Origin: G965216695 sp965216695
Lineage (GTDB): Bacteria; Pseudomonadota; Gammaproteobacteria; Pseudomonadales; Azotimanducaceae
DNA: 64,000 bases
Direction of reading: 5' to 3'
Assembly (NCBI GenBank): GCA_965216695.1
Contig: OZ244212.1
Location: forward strand, 186,001-250,000
A program made the translations under genes and the position numbers. Position 1 is the stretch's first letter. Every line of letters starts with the position of its first letter. The notes under the pieces were generated by a model. The model was not told where the DNA came from and did no database searches. It saw only the letters and a list, made by a program, of their open reading frames with translations. Positions 36,920-45,287 of the stretch are shown one piece after another.

Positions 36920-37434
36920 CAAGCGTCGGCCATTCGATCGATGATTTTTCCGAGCCCGCCCGACGACAGAATCTCCACCCAGTAGCCGTCGGGATCTTTG
37001 ATGAACGCGAGGCCTTTCATCGAGCCGTCGTCCGGGCGTTTCACAAACTCCACACCCAGTTCCTCGAACCGCTTACAGGCCGCATACACGTCCGGCACGC
37101 TGATGCCGATGTGTCCGAACCCGCGCGGGTCTTCGTTCCCATTGTGATAGCCGTCGAATGCGTCGTCGCTCTCGGTACCCCAGTTATGGGTGAGCTCGAT
37201 CAGCGCTTTACGCCCGAAAACCCAGCGGGCCCGATCCAATCGGTCGTCTGGGATAGCGCCGTCGGCAGCGTCCGGATAGCCCACGAAATACAACGAAAAC
37301 TCCATGCTTTCGAAATCGTAGCGGTCGAGCAGGGTCATACCCAGCACGTCGCAGTAGAACGCCAGCGACGCTTTGGGATTCCGAATCCGCAGCATCGTCT
37401 GGTTCATTGTGAACCCGTCAGTCGCACCCGCCAT
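36919..37434 (-). CDS. gloA: Lactoylglutathione lyase (glyoxalase I)
   Basis: 171 aa metalloenzyme that converts the methylglyoxal-glutathione adduct to lactoylglutathione. Two glyoxalase folds: QTMLRIRNPKASLAFYCDVL with the first metal ligand Gln, IELTHNWGTE with Glu, GFGHIGISVPD with His, and DPDGYWVEIL with Glu. Longer than the E. coli enzyme and like the eukaryote/pseudomonad zinc type. The ribosome site GGAGGGAGCT precedes the ATG. Confidence 0.93.
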   Translation of the reverse strand: MAGATDGFTMNQTMLRIRNPKASLAFYCDVLGMTLLDRYDFESMEFSLYFVGYPDAADGAIPDDRLDRARWVFGRKALIELTHNWGTESDDAFDGYHNGNEDPRGFGHIGISVPDVYAACKRFEELGVEFVKRPDDGSMKGLAFIKDPDGYWVEILSSGGLGKIIDRMADA

Positions 37435-37504
37435 AGCTCCCTCCGAAAGTAAACTCGATGCTTCGAGAATACCTAACGCGCGGGCACAGGGCTATGCGCC
37501 TTCT

Positions 37505-38245
37505 TCAGGCGCTTACCGCCTGTGCAACCGGCGTTTCTTCCGCCTGTGCAATTGCGGGTTTACGGAACAGGAATATGCAGTCCGAGTTAGCAACGCTTAG
37601 CGTACCGAAGCTGCATACTGACGTGAGCGTTTCCAGAATTTTGAACCGCCATTCCGTCAGGTGGAACTTGTTGCGAAACCGCCGCTGCACCCCGGATTCG
37701 TACTCTGCGCTGAACACGGTCTGCAAACGATGCTGTTCCGCGAACCGCTCGACCCGCGCCGGTGCAATGCTGCGCTTTAGATAGGTCGGAAACGTAATCA
37801 GTCCAGGTTGACCGTAGCGCTCACCATAGATCAATCGATAAACAAAGGTGTGAAACGCATGGGGCGTGAGTTTCGCAACCATCCCTTTCAGCGAGTTGAC
37901 GTTGGGAAACGCGAGCAGCAGCAATCCATCGTCCTTGAGCGCGCGCACGAAATTCAGCATGGCCTTAGGCGGTGCTTCGACGTGCTCGAGCACATCCCAA
38001 CACACGATCACGTCATAGCGACCGGCTTCCAGCGGGTATTCCTGAATGTCACCGACGATCTTCTCGTCCACAATGGAATTCTTCGACAGCTCCTCGTCTG
38101 AGATGTCGATCCCGACGACGTAGGAGCCGTCCGGGAACGTCACGTTGGATCCGGAGCCGCACCCGGCTTCCAGAATGACGGGCGGCGGCCGCTGCGCAAA
38201 TTCCCGGTCCAGGTGTTTCTGCAATTCCTTGATGGTCATTGTCAT
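37505..38245 (-). CDS. Class I SAM-dependent methyltransferase
   Basis: 246 aa from the ATG at 38245 (GGGGA seven bases upstream; an ATG two codons on is equally possible). SAM motif I is VILEAGCGSGS, followed by VVGIDISDEEL and the motif IV-like DVIVCWDVLEHVEAP. The C-terminal part, including LTPHAFHTFVYRLIYGE, is typical of a subfamily of small-molecule or sugar methyltransferases, and the substrate is unknown. A dead methyltransferase remnant lies just upstream. Confidence 0.85.
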   Translation of the reverse strand: MTMTIKELQKHLDREFAQRPPPVILEAGCGSGSNVTFPDGSYVVGIDISDEELSKNSIVDEKIVGDIQEYPLEAGRYDVIVCWDVLEHVEAPPKAMLNFVRALKDDGLLLLAFPNVNSLKGMVAKLTPHAFHTFVYRLIYGERYGQPGLITFPTYLKRSIAPARVERFAEQHRLQTVFSAEYESGVQRRFRNKFHLTEWRFKILETLTSVCSFGTLSVANSDCIFLFRKPAIAQAEETPVAQAVSA

Positions 38246-38463
38246 GATCGTGTCCCCGCTGTACTGCTTCGATCGGCTGGTACATACCAGCACTCGTCAG
38301 CTCGTTTCTCGATTCTTATTGTAGTTTTCTTTGTAGTTTTCTCCGGCGCCTGTCGTCGGCGCCGACCGCAATCGTCCCCCCTTTTGCGGAACCCCAGGCA
38401 CTTCGGATGTATTCTAGAGTTACGCGAGCCGTTAGCCAATCACTTTAAGCAGTTGAATTTCAA

Positions 38464-38700
38464 GTATTAATGTAGCAGACCCCGGTGCGATCTATCCCGG
38501 TTTCGTGCCGGAAACCAGGAATAGCAGCCGCCGCCCGTGCGAACGGCATCGATATCGACAAATCCGGCGCCCTCGAGAAAACCGCGCGGCTCGGCCAGTG
38601 TGTACTGCCGCCGGGCGCAAGCGCCGCGAAGGACTTCGGTGCCAGCAGACGGCAGGTGTCGTCCAACCAGTCGTGAAAGATGTTCGCGAAAATGCAACGC
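38464..38700 (-). pseudogene. O-methyltransferase remnant
   Basis: Two pieces in different frames match the end of acetylserotonin/hydroxyneurosporene-type O-methyltransferases: first CIFANIFHDWLDDTCRLLA to FAALAPGG, then EPRGFLEGAGFVDIDAVRTG ending in YSWFPARN. The part that normally links them (about 30-60 residues) is missing and the frame changes. No N-terminal SAM domain is present. This is a decayed gene tail. Confidence 0.7.
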
Positions 38701-38808
38701 AACCGGCCTACGCGAGGTGCTTCGTGCGCCGCATTGCGTGAATTGCCGAATGTGTGTTCATCTACCAACGCGTCCCGCGATCCACGCGGCTACCAACGGA
38801 GATCTTCT

Positions 38809-40290
38809 ATGACCGACGCCACGCCGAACGACGACACGCGAATCGTCGCCGCCAGCGGCGTCTCAGATTGGGCCGACACCGCCGACGTGGTCGTGGTGGG
38901 TTTCGGCATTGCAGGGGCTTGCGCCGCGGTGGAAGCGCGCAAGGCGGGTGCCGACGTTCTGGTTCTGGAGCGCGCCAGCGGGGGCGGGGGTGCAAGTGCC
39001 CTGTCTGCCGGCATCTTCTACCTGGGAGGCGGCACTGCCGTGCAGCAGGCGGTGGGATTGGAAGACGACCCGGACAATATGTACAACTTCCTGATGGCGA
39101 GCACGCAGGCGCCCGATGCCCGCATCGTTCGTCGTTTCTGCGATGCCGCGCCGGAGCACTTCGACTGGCTCGAAGCGCAGGGCGTGCCGTTCGAACGCAC
39201 GTGGTTTCGGGAAAAGGCCGTGGTTCCGCCGTCCAGCGAATGCCTCGCCTCCACCGGCAACGAAAAAGTATGGCCGTACAACCAACTCGCCCATCCGATC
39301 CCGCGCGGCCACAAGGTTGCACAGCCGGACTACGGCGGCGGCGCTCTTGCAATGAATGCGTTGATCGATCGCTGCGCGGAAGCCGGCGTACGGACGCTGT
39401 GCGACGCCCGCGTGAACGCCCTTGTGCGCGACGACGCGGCGCGAATCGTGGGCGTACGGGTCCGAGTCGACGGCGAAACGCGCTACCTGCGAGCACGCCG
39501 CGGCGTGGTTATGGCCGCCGGAGGCTTTGGCATGAATCCCGAACTGATGGCCCGGTTTGTGCCGCAGTTGCCGAAAACGGCCGACCCGCTCGGCATTCCC
39601 AACAACGACGGAGACGCACTGTTGCTGGGTCTCGCAGCCGGCGCCGCAACCCAGGCAATGTCCGGGACCATTGCAACGGGCTCGTTCTATCCCCCGGTGG
39701 ATCTGATCAAAGGCATTCTGGTGAACCGCCACGGCGAGCGCTTCGTGGCCGAAGATTCCTACCACGGCCGCACCGCCGAGCGCATTGCCGAACAACCGGG
39801 CGCTGCAGCCTACCTGATCGTCAACGAGGCCATCTTCGCCTACCCCGATCGAATGAAGGCCAACTTCCGACTGATCGACGGGTGGGAAACGGTTCCGGAA
39901 ATGGAATTGGCGCTGGAACTGCCCACGGGCTCCCTCGTGCGCACGCTGCACGATTACAACGTGGCCGCGGCGCGCGGGGAAGATCCGCTGCTGCACAAAC
40001 AGCCCGAATGGTTACAGCCACTGAATCCAGGGCCCTACGCGGCGTTCGACGTCTCTTACGACCAGGTGACCTACGTGTATCTGACCCTAGGCGGTCTGGT
40101 CACCTCCGCGGACGCGGAGGTTCTGGACGACGCCGGGCGACCGATTGCCGGGTTTTATGCCGCGGGCGCGTGTGTGTCCAGCATTCCACAGAACGGCAAA
40201 GGCTATGCCAGCGGGCTGAGCCTGGGGCCGGGTTCCTACTACGGACGCGTCGCCGGTCAACAGGCCGCAAAGGCCACCACAAACGTCTGA
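38809..40290 (+). CDS. FAD-dependent oxidoreductase, ketosteroid dehydrogenase/fumarate reductase type
   Basis: 493 aa from the ATG at 38809 (GGAG nine bases before; the frame runs upstream to 38680 without support). N-terminal FAD fold DVVVVGFGIAGACAAVEARK, the middle NKVWPYNQLAHPIPRG-type substrate region, and the C-terminal FAD contact GFYAAGACVSSIPQNGKGYA. The family includes 3-ketosteroid delta-1-dehydrogenases and fumarate reductase flavoproteins. GYASGLSLGPGSYYGRVAG near the end is like the steroid group. No other steroid-degradation genes adjoin, so the substrate is open. Confidence 0.85.
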   Translation: MTDATPNDDTRIVAASGVSDWADTADVVVVGFGIAGACAAVEARKAGADVLVLERASGGGGASALSAGIFYLGGGTAVQQAVGLEDDPDNMYNFLMASTQAPDARIVRRFCDAAPEHFDWLEAQGVPFERTWFREKAVVPPSSECLASTGNEKVWPYNQLAHPIPRGHKVAQPDYGGGALAMNALIDRCAEAGVRTLCDARVNALVRDDAARIVGVRVRVDGETRYLRARRGVVMAAGGFGMNPELMARFVPQLPKTADPLGIPNNDGDALLLGLAAGAATQAMSGTIATGSFYPPVDLIKGILVNRHGERFVAEDSYHGRTAERIAEQPGAAAYLIVNEAIFAYPDRMKANFRLIDGWETVPEMELALELPTGSLVRTLHDYNVAAARGEDPLLHKQPEWLQPLNPGPYAAFDVSYDQVTYVYLTLGGLVTSADAEVLDDAGRPIAGFYAAGACVSSIPQNGKGYASGLSLGPGSYYGRVAGQQAAKATTNV

Positions 40291-40465
40291 ACATTCGCGC
40301 CGCGCAGAGCGCCGGCATTTGAAGCCCACGGCCGGAGGTCGCGCCGGGCACCATGCTGACAAATCAGTTGTCAACCCCACGATGCAGGCATATAGTAAAT
40401 TAAGTTGCGATCCAGTGGGGTCACGACGTCCAGGGAAAAAGACAAACAATGCATTGGGGGTATCA

Positions 40466-41413
40466 ATGAAAAGGATTCTTCTCGTTTTCCTACTGGGTTT
40501 CTCGTCGCAGGCCATGGCGTACTCCATAGGCGGCATGGTGTTCTGCGACGCGAATTTGAACGGTGTTTTCGACGAAGGCGAGCAACCGCTGGCCGGCGTC
40601 GAGGTGCAACTGACCAAGGTCAGCGACCCCGGCATCAACACGATCACGACGGCAACGACGGGCGCAGATGGTAAATTTTTGGTTAACCTGCAGAGCCTGT
40701 ACGGCACGCTGCTGCCGCGCGGCGACTGGGAGGTAACCATTATCGGCGGGCTTGGCGCAGGTGGGAGCACCGTGGCGCCGGCAAGCGGAACCTGGGAGAT
40801 TCACCTGACGGCCGCAGGCGCTACGTCGTCGTTCCTGAACGCCAACTTCGCGGTCGACGATCCCGCCTGCCGTCCGGTTGATTTCGGCGCGTGCTGGATG
40901 ACCGCCGGTGGTGTCAAGTTCGAATCCGTTGTCGGCGAGGACATGGCGCAGCACGGTCCGAAGGATTCCTTCGGCGGCGTTGTTTACCCGAGCTGCAGCT
41001 CGCAACCGAGTAACGGCGGCCAGTGGAACCACGTGGCGCACTCGCTGCAACTGCATTTCCAGGGCACCGACATCTCAGTGATCCGCTGCGGCAACGTCGA
41101 CGGCATTGAACCCGGCTCCGAATCGCCAGTGACTCCGTGGAACTTCATCGAGTTCGAAGGCGTCGGATGGATCCAGGGCATCAAAGGCAACAAGCTGCAG
41201 AAAAACCCGGTTGTGTTCACAGCCAGGGTGGAAGATCGCAACGAACCCGGTAACGAAGGAGCGGCCGACGGCGAAGACATCGACCGTTACAGACTGCTCG
41301 TTACCTCGCCAAGCGGCGAAGTCTACTTCGAGATCGGCGACGTCGAAACGCAGCAGATGGTCACCATTACCGGAGGCAACCTGCAACTGCACGCGTCGAG
41401 CTGCGATGATTAA
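40466..41413 (+). CDS. Secreted SdrD_B-like domain protein
   Basis: 315 aa. A signal peptide (MKRILLVFLLGFSSQAMA) leads to an SdrD_B/Cna-B-like domain at about residues 20-130: GGMVFCDANLNGVFDEGEQP followed by LAGVEVQLT, with the Asp-rich calcium-type motif. The C-terminal 180 residues (PVDFGACWMTAGGVKFE onward, seven Cys in total) are unrecognised. It starts 175 bases after the flavoprotein gene and ends in a strong terminator, so it is probably a single-gene unit. A role at the cell surface is likely but unproven. Confidence 0.8.
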   Translation: MKRILLVFLLGFSSQAMAYSIGGMVFCDANLNGVFDEGEQPLAGVEVQLTKVSDPGINTITTATTGADGKFLVNLQSLYGTLLPRGDWEVTIIGGLGAGGSTVAPASGTWEIHLTAAGATSSFLNANFAVDDPACRPVDFGACWMTAGGVKFESVVGEDMAQHGPKDSFGGVVYPSCSSQPSNGGQWNHVAHSLQLHFQGTDISVIRCGNVDGIEPGSESPVTPWNFIEFEGVGWIQGIKGNKLQKNPVVFTARVEDRNEPGNEGAADGEDIDRYRLLVTSPSGEVYFEIGDVETQQMVTITGGNLQLHASSCDD

Positions 41414-41440
41414 CGGCTGAGCGAGTTTTGTAACGGAACG

Positions 41441-41472
41441 GAAACCCCGGCATCGGCCGGGGTTTCTTTTTT
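41441..41472 (+). terminator. Rho-independent terminator
   Basis: Perfect 11-bp stem GAAACCCCGGC / GCCGGGGTTTC with an ATCG loop, followed by TTTTTT. It lies 28 bases after the SdrD_B-like gene. Confidence 0.95.
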
Positions 41473-41556
41473 GCGCGTGCAGAAGCCGCGTTGTACTCCC
41501 AGCAGAGCAATCTATACGTCATCTCCCGCCCGTGCGCTGGAGGCAGTGTTACGCCG

Positions 41557-41964
41557 CTATGCGGAGAGGCTCACAATCGAGTCGAGATACTGGCCAATAA
41601 ACTCGTCTTGCGTCAGGTGACCTGCGGCAGCCCGTACAACGAGTTGCCGTAGTGCTTCCTCGTCCGGCGAGCGATCCACACCGTTGATATGCAGCACGAT
41701 CACACCGCAAACCAGTGCAGTGCGCTTGTTTCCGTCGAGAAAGGCATGCCCGACCGTCAACGCATAGGTGGTGAGAGCGGCTATGACCTTGGGGTCGTGG
41801 TATGAAGGGCCTCGAAACTCAACGTTGTTACGGACCCGTTCTAGAATCGCGGACAAACTCGCGCCCGGACGGTACCCAGCGAGGCCACCATCTCGGGCGA
41901 GCAGCTTTTCGTGAATATCTGCGACTTGCTGATCGGTCAGAAACCTCAGTTCTTGGCTAACCAT
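41557..41964 (-). CDS. doc: Doc-type (Fic family) toxin
   Basis: 135 aa death-on-curing protein. The Fic motif is HAFLDGNKRTAL, close to the Doc consensus HxFxxGNKR, which phosphorylates EF-Tu instead of AMPylating. The gene overlaps its antitoxin by 19 bases. It is the first gene after the core block and marks the start of the accessory region. Confidence 0.92.
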   Translation of the reverse strand: MVSQELRFLTDQQVADIHEKLLARDGGLAGYRPGASLSAILERVRNNVEFRGPSYHDPKVIAALTTYALTVGHAFLDGNKRTALVCGVIVLHINGVDRSPDEEALRQLVVRAAAGHLTQDEFIGQYLDSIVSLSA

Positions 41965-42191
41965 GTGATTGCATCCCCATATTTTTCGAGGACGGCAGCG
42001 AGCGCATCTTGAACCTCTTCATCGGAGGCAGAAATGAGCTGCATGGCGTTAGCCGGCACAAAATGACCTTCAATCTGATTGTTTCTCAGAATCGGCACTG
42101 GCTGACCGGACGCCTGCGCTCTTTCAATCACCTTTGCAGGCGATTTCTTGAGTTCGGATACCGTCACATATTCGTTGGTAATCGGCTTCAT
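41946..42191 (-). CDS. phd: Phd-type antitoxin
   Basis: 81 aa. The N-terminal DNA-binding part (YVTVSELKKSPAKVIERAQ) and PVPILRNNQIEGHFVP fit the Phd/YefM fold. The C-terminus (ALAAVLEKYGDAI) would cover the toxin. It precedes doc with overlap, the normal order, and is expected to repress the operon through repeats upstream of it. Confidence 0.9.
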   Translation of the reverse strand: MKPITNEYVTVSELKKSPAKVIERAQASGQPVPILRNNQIEGHFVPANAMQLISASDEEVQDALAAVLEKYGDAITWLAKN

Positions 42192-42207
42192 GTCAGTCTC
42201 TCTGCGC

Positions 42208-42226
42208 TATGTCTGCGTTATGTCTG
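42208..42226 (-). promoter_or_regulatory. Direct repeats, candidate Phd operator
   Basis: The 8-mer tatgtctg occurs at 42208-42215 and again at 42219-42226 (11-base period, same helix face), 17 bases upstream of the phd ATG. Tandem sites in this position are typical for Phd autoregulation. Confidence 0.45.
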
Positions 42227-42783
42227 TATATTCTGAGTAGATGTTTTAATTAACTGTCTGATTTAAAAGTATTTTTCTCTAAGTCTTCTGCGAACTGAGA
42301 TTCAGACGGGAGATGGTACGAAATTTCGCACATAGTATCAAGTTTGGTACTATCTGATGTCGAGCAATCCTAGGTGGACCAGGATTCGTAATTGTGGCCA
42401 ACCTTTCAGATAGACAACCTGGACAACTTTGCGCCCACCGCGTTGCTTCTAACCCTTCGAAAACTCGCAAGTGCATCTCGTTCGTAGGACCAGGCAAGAG
42501 CCATCTCCGAAAAGTAACCGATCCAAAATTGGATCGTTCAAGGTAAGGGCCCCATGTTGATCCGCCGCGCCTATCTGCTACGGCCGACTAACGCAGAGTT
42601 GAATTGTAAAATCTTGCTCTCCAGAAGCGACAAGTTAGCTGGCGAGTGAAGCTCTAACCCCCCCGTTTCAATGGTTTGGCCGGTAACGTTGCTGCGTTTT
42701 CTATTGATGATATCACCGCAACATCATTGATATCGCCGCTGCGGTCCACTAGCGTTTGGCTGTCACACATGGGGAGATCACGG
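42227..42783. other. AT-richer gap between toxin-antitoxin and RHS genes
   Basis: About 560 bases whose composition is more AT-rich than the surrounding genes near 42240-42360. No gene could be supported; one 72-codon frame on the minus strand has no domain character. It should contain the promoters of phd-doc and of the RHS gene. Confidence 0.4.
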
Positions 42784-45201
42784 ATGACGCTCACAGGCCG
42801 CCGCGTCGTGCAACTTACTTTCATTGCCTTCGTACTTTGTGTTTCGTTAACGCAACGCGCGAGCGCCACACACCTGTACCCGCACATATCACACACGTGC
42901 AAGGTCAGTGGGCACCACGTGATGCCCGCCTGGTATGCAAACGAATGCGCTGATTCCGCAGGGTATGCGTGGTGCGATTTGATCGGGCACAGCACGGAGA
43001 CGCAGTGGTCGCCGCTCAGCATCCCGGAGTGCCAAACCCTGCAACCCCCGGGGTATTGGCGCGCCGCGTGCTGGGGTATGCCTAAGCAGAACTCAGATGG
43101 CACCGGAAGTACGGCATACAGCTGTCACTTTCAGCTTCTCGATGGTTGTCATCAGATCGGGGGCGTTGAAGAGGTTCCTGGGAAATGCGGTGTTCCTGAT
43201 ACCAACAGTGAGCAAGGTGGATCTGGCGGCCCGATGTGTCCGGGTAACCCCCACTCGGGTAGCCCGTTCGCGGGCAACCCGATTGCCTTCACGTCTGGAA
43301 ACAAGTTCGAGGCGGAAACCGATATAACGGGCAGTGGAACACTCCCGCTAAAGGTGGTACGCCACTACAACGGTCTCGATGGTGTTTGGCGTTTCTCCTT
43401 CCACCGCGAGCTCGAGATCGTTGACCACACCACGATGCGCATGCGCCGCGACGACGGCCAGGGACGCTTGTTCGTGTTTGATTCCGCCGGCTGGCACGGC
43501 GAGGGCGACGACGCGCATCAGCTGAGCTACGACGACATCGCCGATGCGTGGACGGTCATCACCCCGGACGATCTGACCGAAGTCTACGATGGCGAGGGCA
43601 AGTTACTCAGCATCACTAATCGCGCGGGTCAGACGATCACACTGACCTACGGACCCGATGATCAGGTCGACACAGTCACGCACTTTACCGGCCGCACGCT
43701 ACAGTTCACGCACGATGCCAACGGCAACGTGTCGAGTGTGACCGACCCTGCGGGAAACCTGTTCGAGTACACGTTCGATGCCAGCAACCGGCTGACGAGT
43801 GTGAAGTATCCGGACGATACGCCAACGGATCCGAACGACAACCCGGTTAAGGGGTATCACTACGAGGACATCAACGATCCAATGTTGCTCACCGGCATCA
43901 CCGACGAGTTGGGGGTGCGCTACGCGACCTGGGGCTACGACACTGAAGGCCGCGCGGTGCTTACCGAACACGCCGGTGGCGCCGACCGCCATACGGTGAC
44001 GTACAACACCGACGGCACCGTCTCGGTGGTGAATCCGCTGCAGAAGGAAACGATCTACACCCTGAAACTGCGCAACGGCATTCGCCGTGTGTCTCAGGTG
44101 GACGGTCAGCCGGCAGCGATCTGCGGAGCGATGACCTCGGCGATCAGCTACGACGATAACGGCTATGTGTCGTCCCGTACGGACACGAATGGCAACGTTA
44201 CAGACTTCACCTACAACACCCGGGGTTTGCTGGAACTGAAAACCGAAGCAGTCGGAACGACAGAAGAACGCAGCGTCAGCACGTCGTGGCACGCCACCCA
44301 TCGGGTACCCACACAGATCGTGCGTCCGGGTCAAACGGTGGACATGACCTACGACACCGAAGGTCGTGTGCTGACCCGCACTGTCACCGATACGCAGACC
44401 CAGACGGTACCGTACACCACCACCGGATCGAGCCGCACGACGACCTACACCTACAACGCCCTTGGCCTGGTGGCGAGCGTTGACGGCCCACAGCCGGGAA
44501 CCGTCGACCTCACTACGTTCACTTACGACGCGAATGGCGATCTGTGGAAGACGACCAACGCGCTAGGCCATGTCACGGAGATCGTTACCCGCGATGCCCG
44601 GGGACTGCCGACCCAGATCAAAGACGCCAATTCCGTCGTGACCGAACTCGCCTACGATCCCCGCGGTAATCTCACGAGCCGCACGGTGAAATCGGCCCAG
44701 GGCGATGTCATCACAACCTTTGCTTACGACGCCGCCAATCTGCTCAGCCGGATCACGATGCCGAACGGCAGTTACCTCGACTATGAGTACGATGATGCCC
44801 ACCGCATGACGGCGCTCGAGAACAATGCGGGCGAGCGCATCGAATACACACTCAACGCGGCCGGTAACCGCCTCGGGACCACGACGAAGAACGGCAGCGG
44901 TGCGATCCAACGTCTGCAGAATCAGGTGTTCGACGAACTCTCCCGCCTGCATCAGTCGCTCGGTGCGAACGGTCAGGTAACCGAGTACAGCTACGACGAC
45001 AACGGCAACACCACGGCCATCAAAGACGGCCTGAACCACACCACCAATCAGACGTTCGACGCGCTGGACCGGCTGATCGCGGTCACCGATCCGCTCACCA
45101 ACACGGCCGACTACGACTATGACGCACGCGATAACCTGACGCAGGTGTCCGATCCGCGCGGCATTGTCACCGGCTACGTCTACGACGGCTCGACAACCTG
45201 A
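42784..45201 (+). CDS. RHS/YD-repeat polymorphic toxin, N-terminal part, ends at a frameshift
   Basis: 805 codons. The ATG at 42784 has GGGAG eight bases before it. A signal peptide (ending near RASATHL) indicates Sec export, followed by a Cys-rich domain (residues about 35-150) and a DUF6531-like segment (GNPIAFTSGNKFEAETDI with PLKVVRHYN). Then come many YD repeats (for example YDTEGRVLTRT, YDANGDLWKTT). The frame stops at 45201 after VYDGSTT. In the next frame the text resumes as LDNLIQEVSADAGTTVNLYD, so one base is missing at about 45188 (probably GGCCTCGAC became GGCTCGAC). Intact, the protein would have about 1,557 residues. Confidence 0.88.
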   Translation: MTLTGRRVVQLTFIAFVLCVSLTQRASATHLYPHISHTCKVSGHHVMPAWYANECADSAGYAWCDLIGHSTETQWSPLSIPECQTLQPPGYWRAACWGMPKQNSDGTGSTAYSCHFQLLDGCHQIGGVEEVPGKCGVPDTNSEQGGSGGPMCPGNPHSGSPFAGNPIAFTSGNKFEAETDITGSGTLPLKVVRHYNGLDGVWRFSFHRELEIVDHTTMRMRRDDGQGRLFVFDSAGWHGEGDDAHQLSYDDIADAWTVITPDDLTEVYDGEGKLLSITNRAGQTITLTYGPDDQVDTVTHFTGRTLQFTHDANGNVSSVTDPAGNLFEYTFDASNRLTSVKYPDDTPTDPNDNPVKGYHYEDINDPMLLTGITDELGVRYATWGYDTEGRAVLTEHAGGADRHTVTYNTDGTVSVVNPLQKETIYTLKLRNGIRRVSQVDGQPAAICGAMTSAISYDDNGYVSSRTDTNGNVTDFTYNTRGLLELKTEAVGTTEERSVSTSWHATHRVPTQIVRPGQTVDMTYDTEGRVLTRTVTDTQTQTVPYTTTGSSRTTTYTYNALGLVASVDGPQPGTVDLTTFTYDANGDLWKTTNALGHVTEIVTRDARGLPTQIKDANSVVTELAYDPRGNLTSRTVKSAQGDVITTFAYDAANLLSRITMPNGSYLDYEYDDAHRMTALENNAGERIEYTLNAAGNRLGTTTKNGSGAIQRLQNQVFDELSRLHQSLGANGQVTEYSYDDNGNTTAIKDGLNHTTNQTFDALDRLIAVTDPLTNTADYDYDARDNLTQVSDPRGIVTGYVYDGSTT

Positions 45202-45287
45202 TCCAGGAAGTCAGCGCCGATGCTGGGACCACCGTAAACCTCTACGATGCCGCCGGTAATCTCACCCAGAGCACCGATGCGCGGGGC

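Noticed and set aside
38344..38364. Hairpin cggcgcc / ggcgccg between methyltransferase and its upstream pseudogene
   Set aside because: No T run after it on either strand; in GC-rich DNA such 7-bp stems arise by chance.
38754..40322. 522-codon frame overlapping the flavoprotein gene
   Set aside because: Arg-rich, no domain; an out-of-frame shadow of a GC-rich gene with clear FAD motifs in the other frame. The minus-strand frame 38863-39996 is rejected for the same reason.
42279..42497. 72-codon minus-strand frame in the gap before the RHS gene
   Set aside because: No ribosome site, no domain, unusual composition; not supported as a gene.
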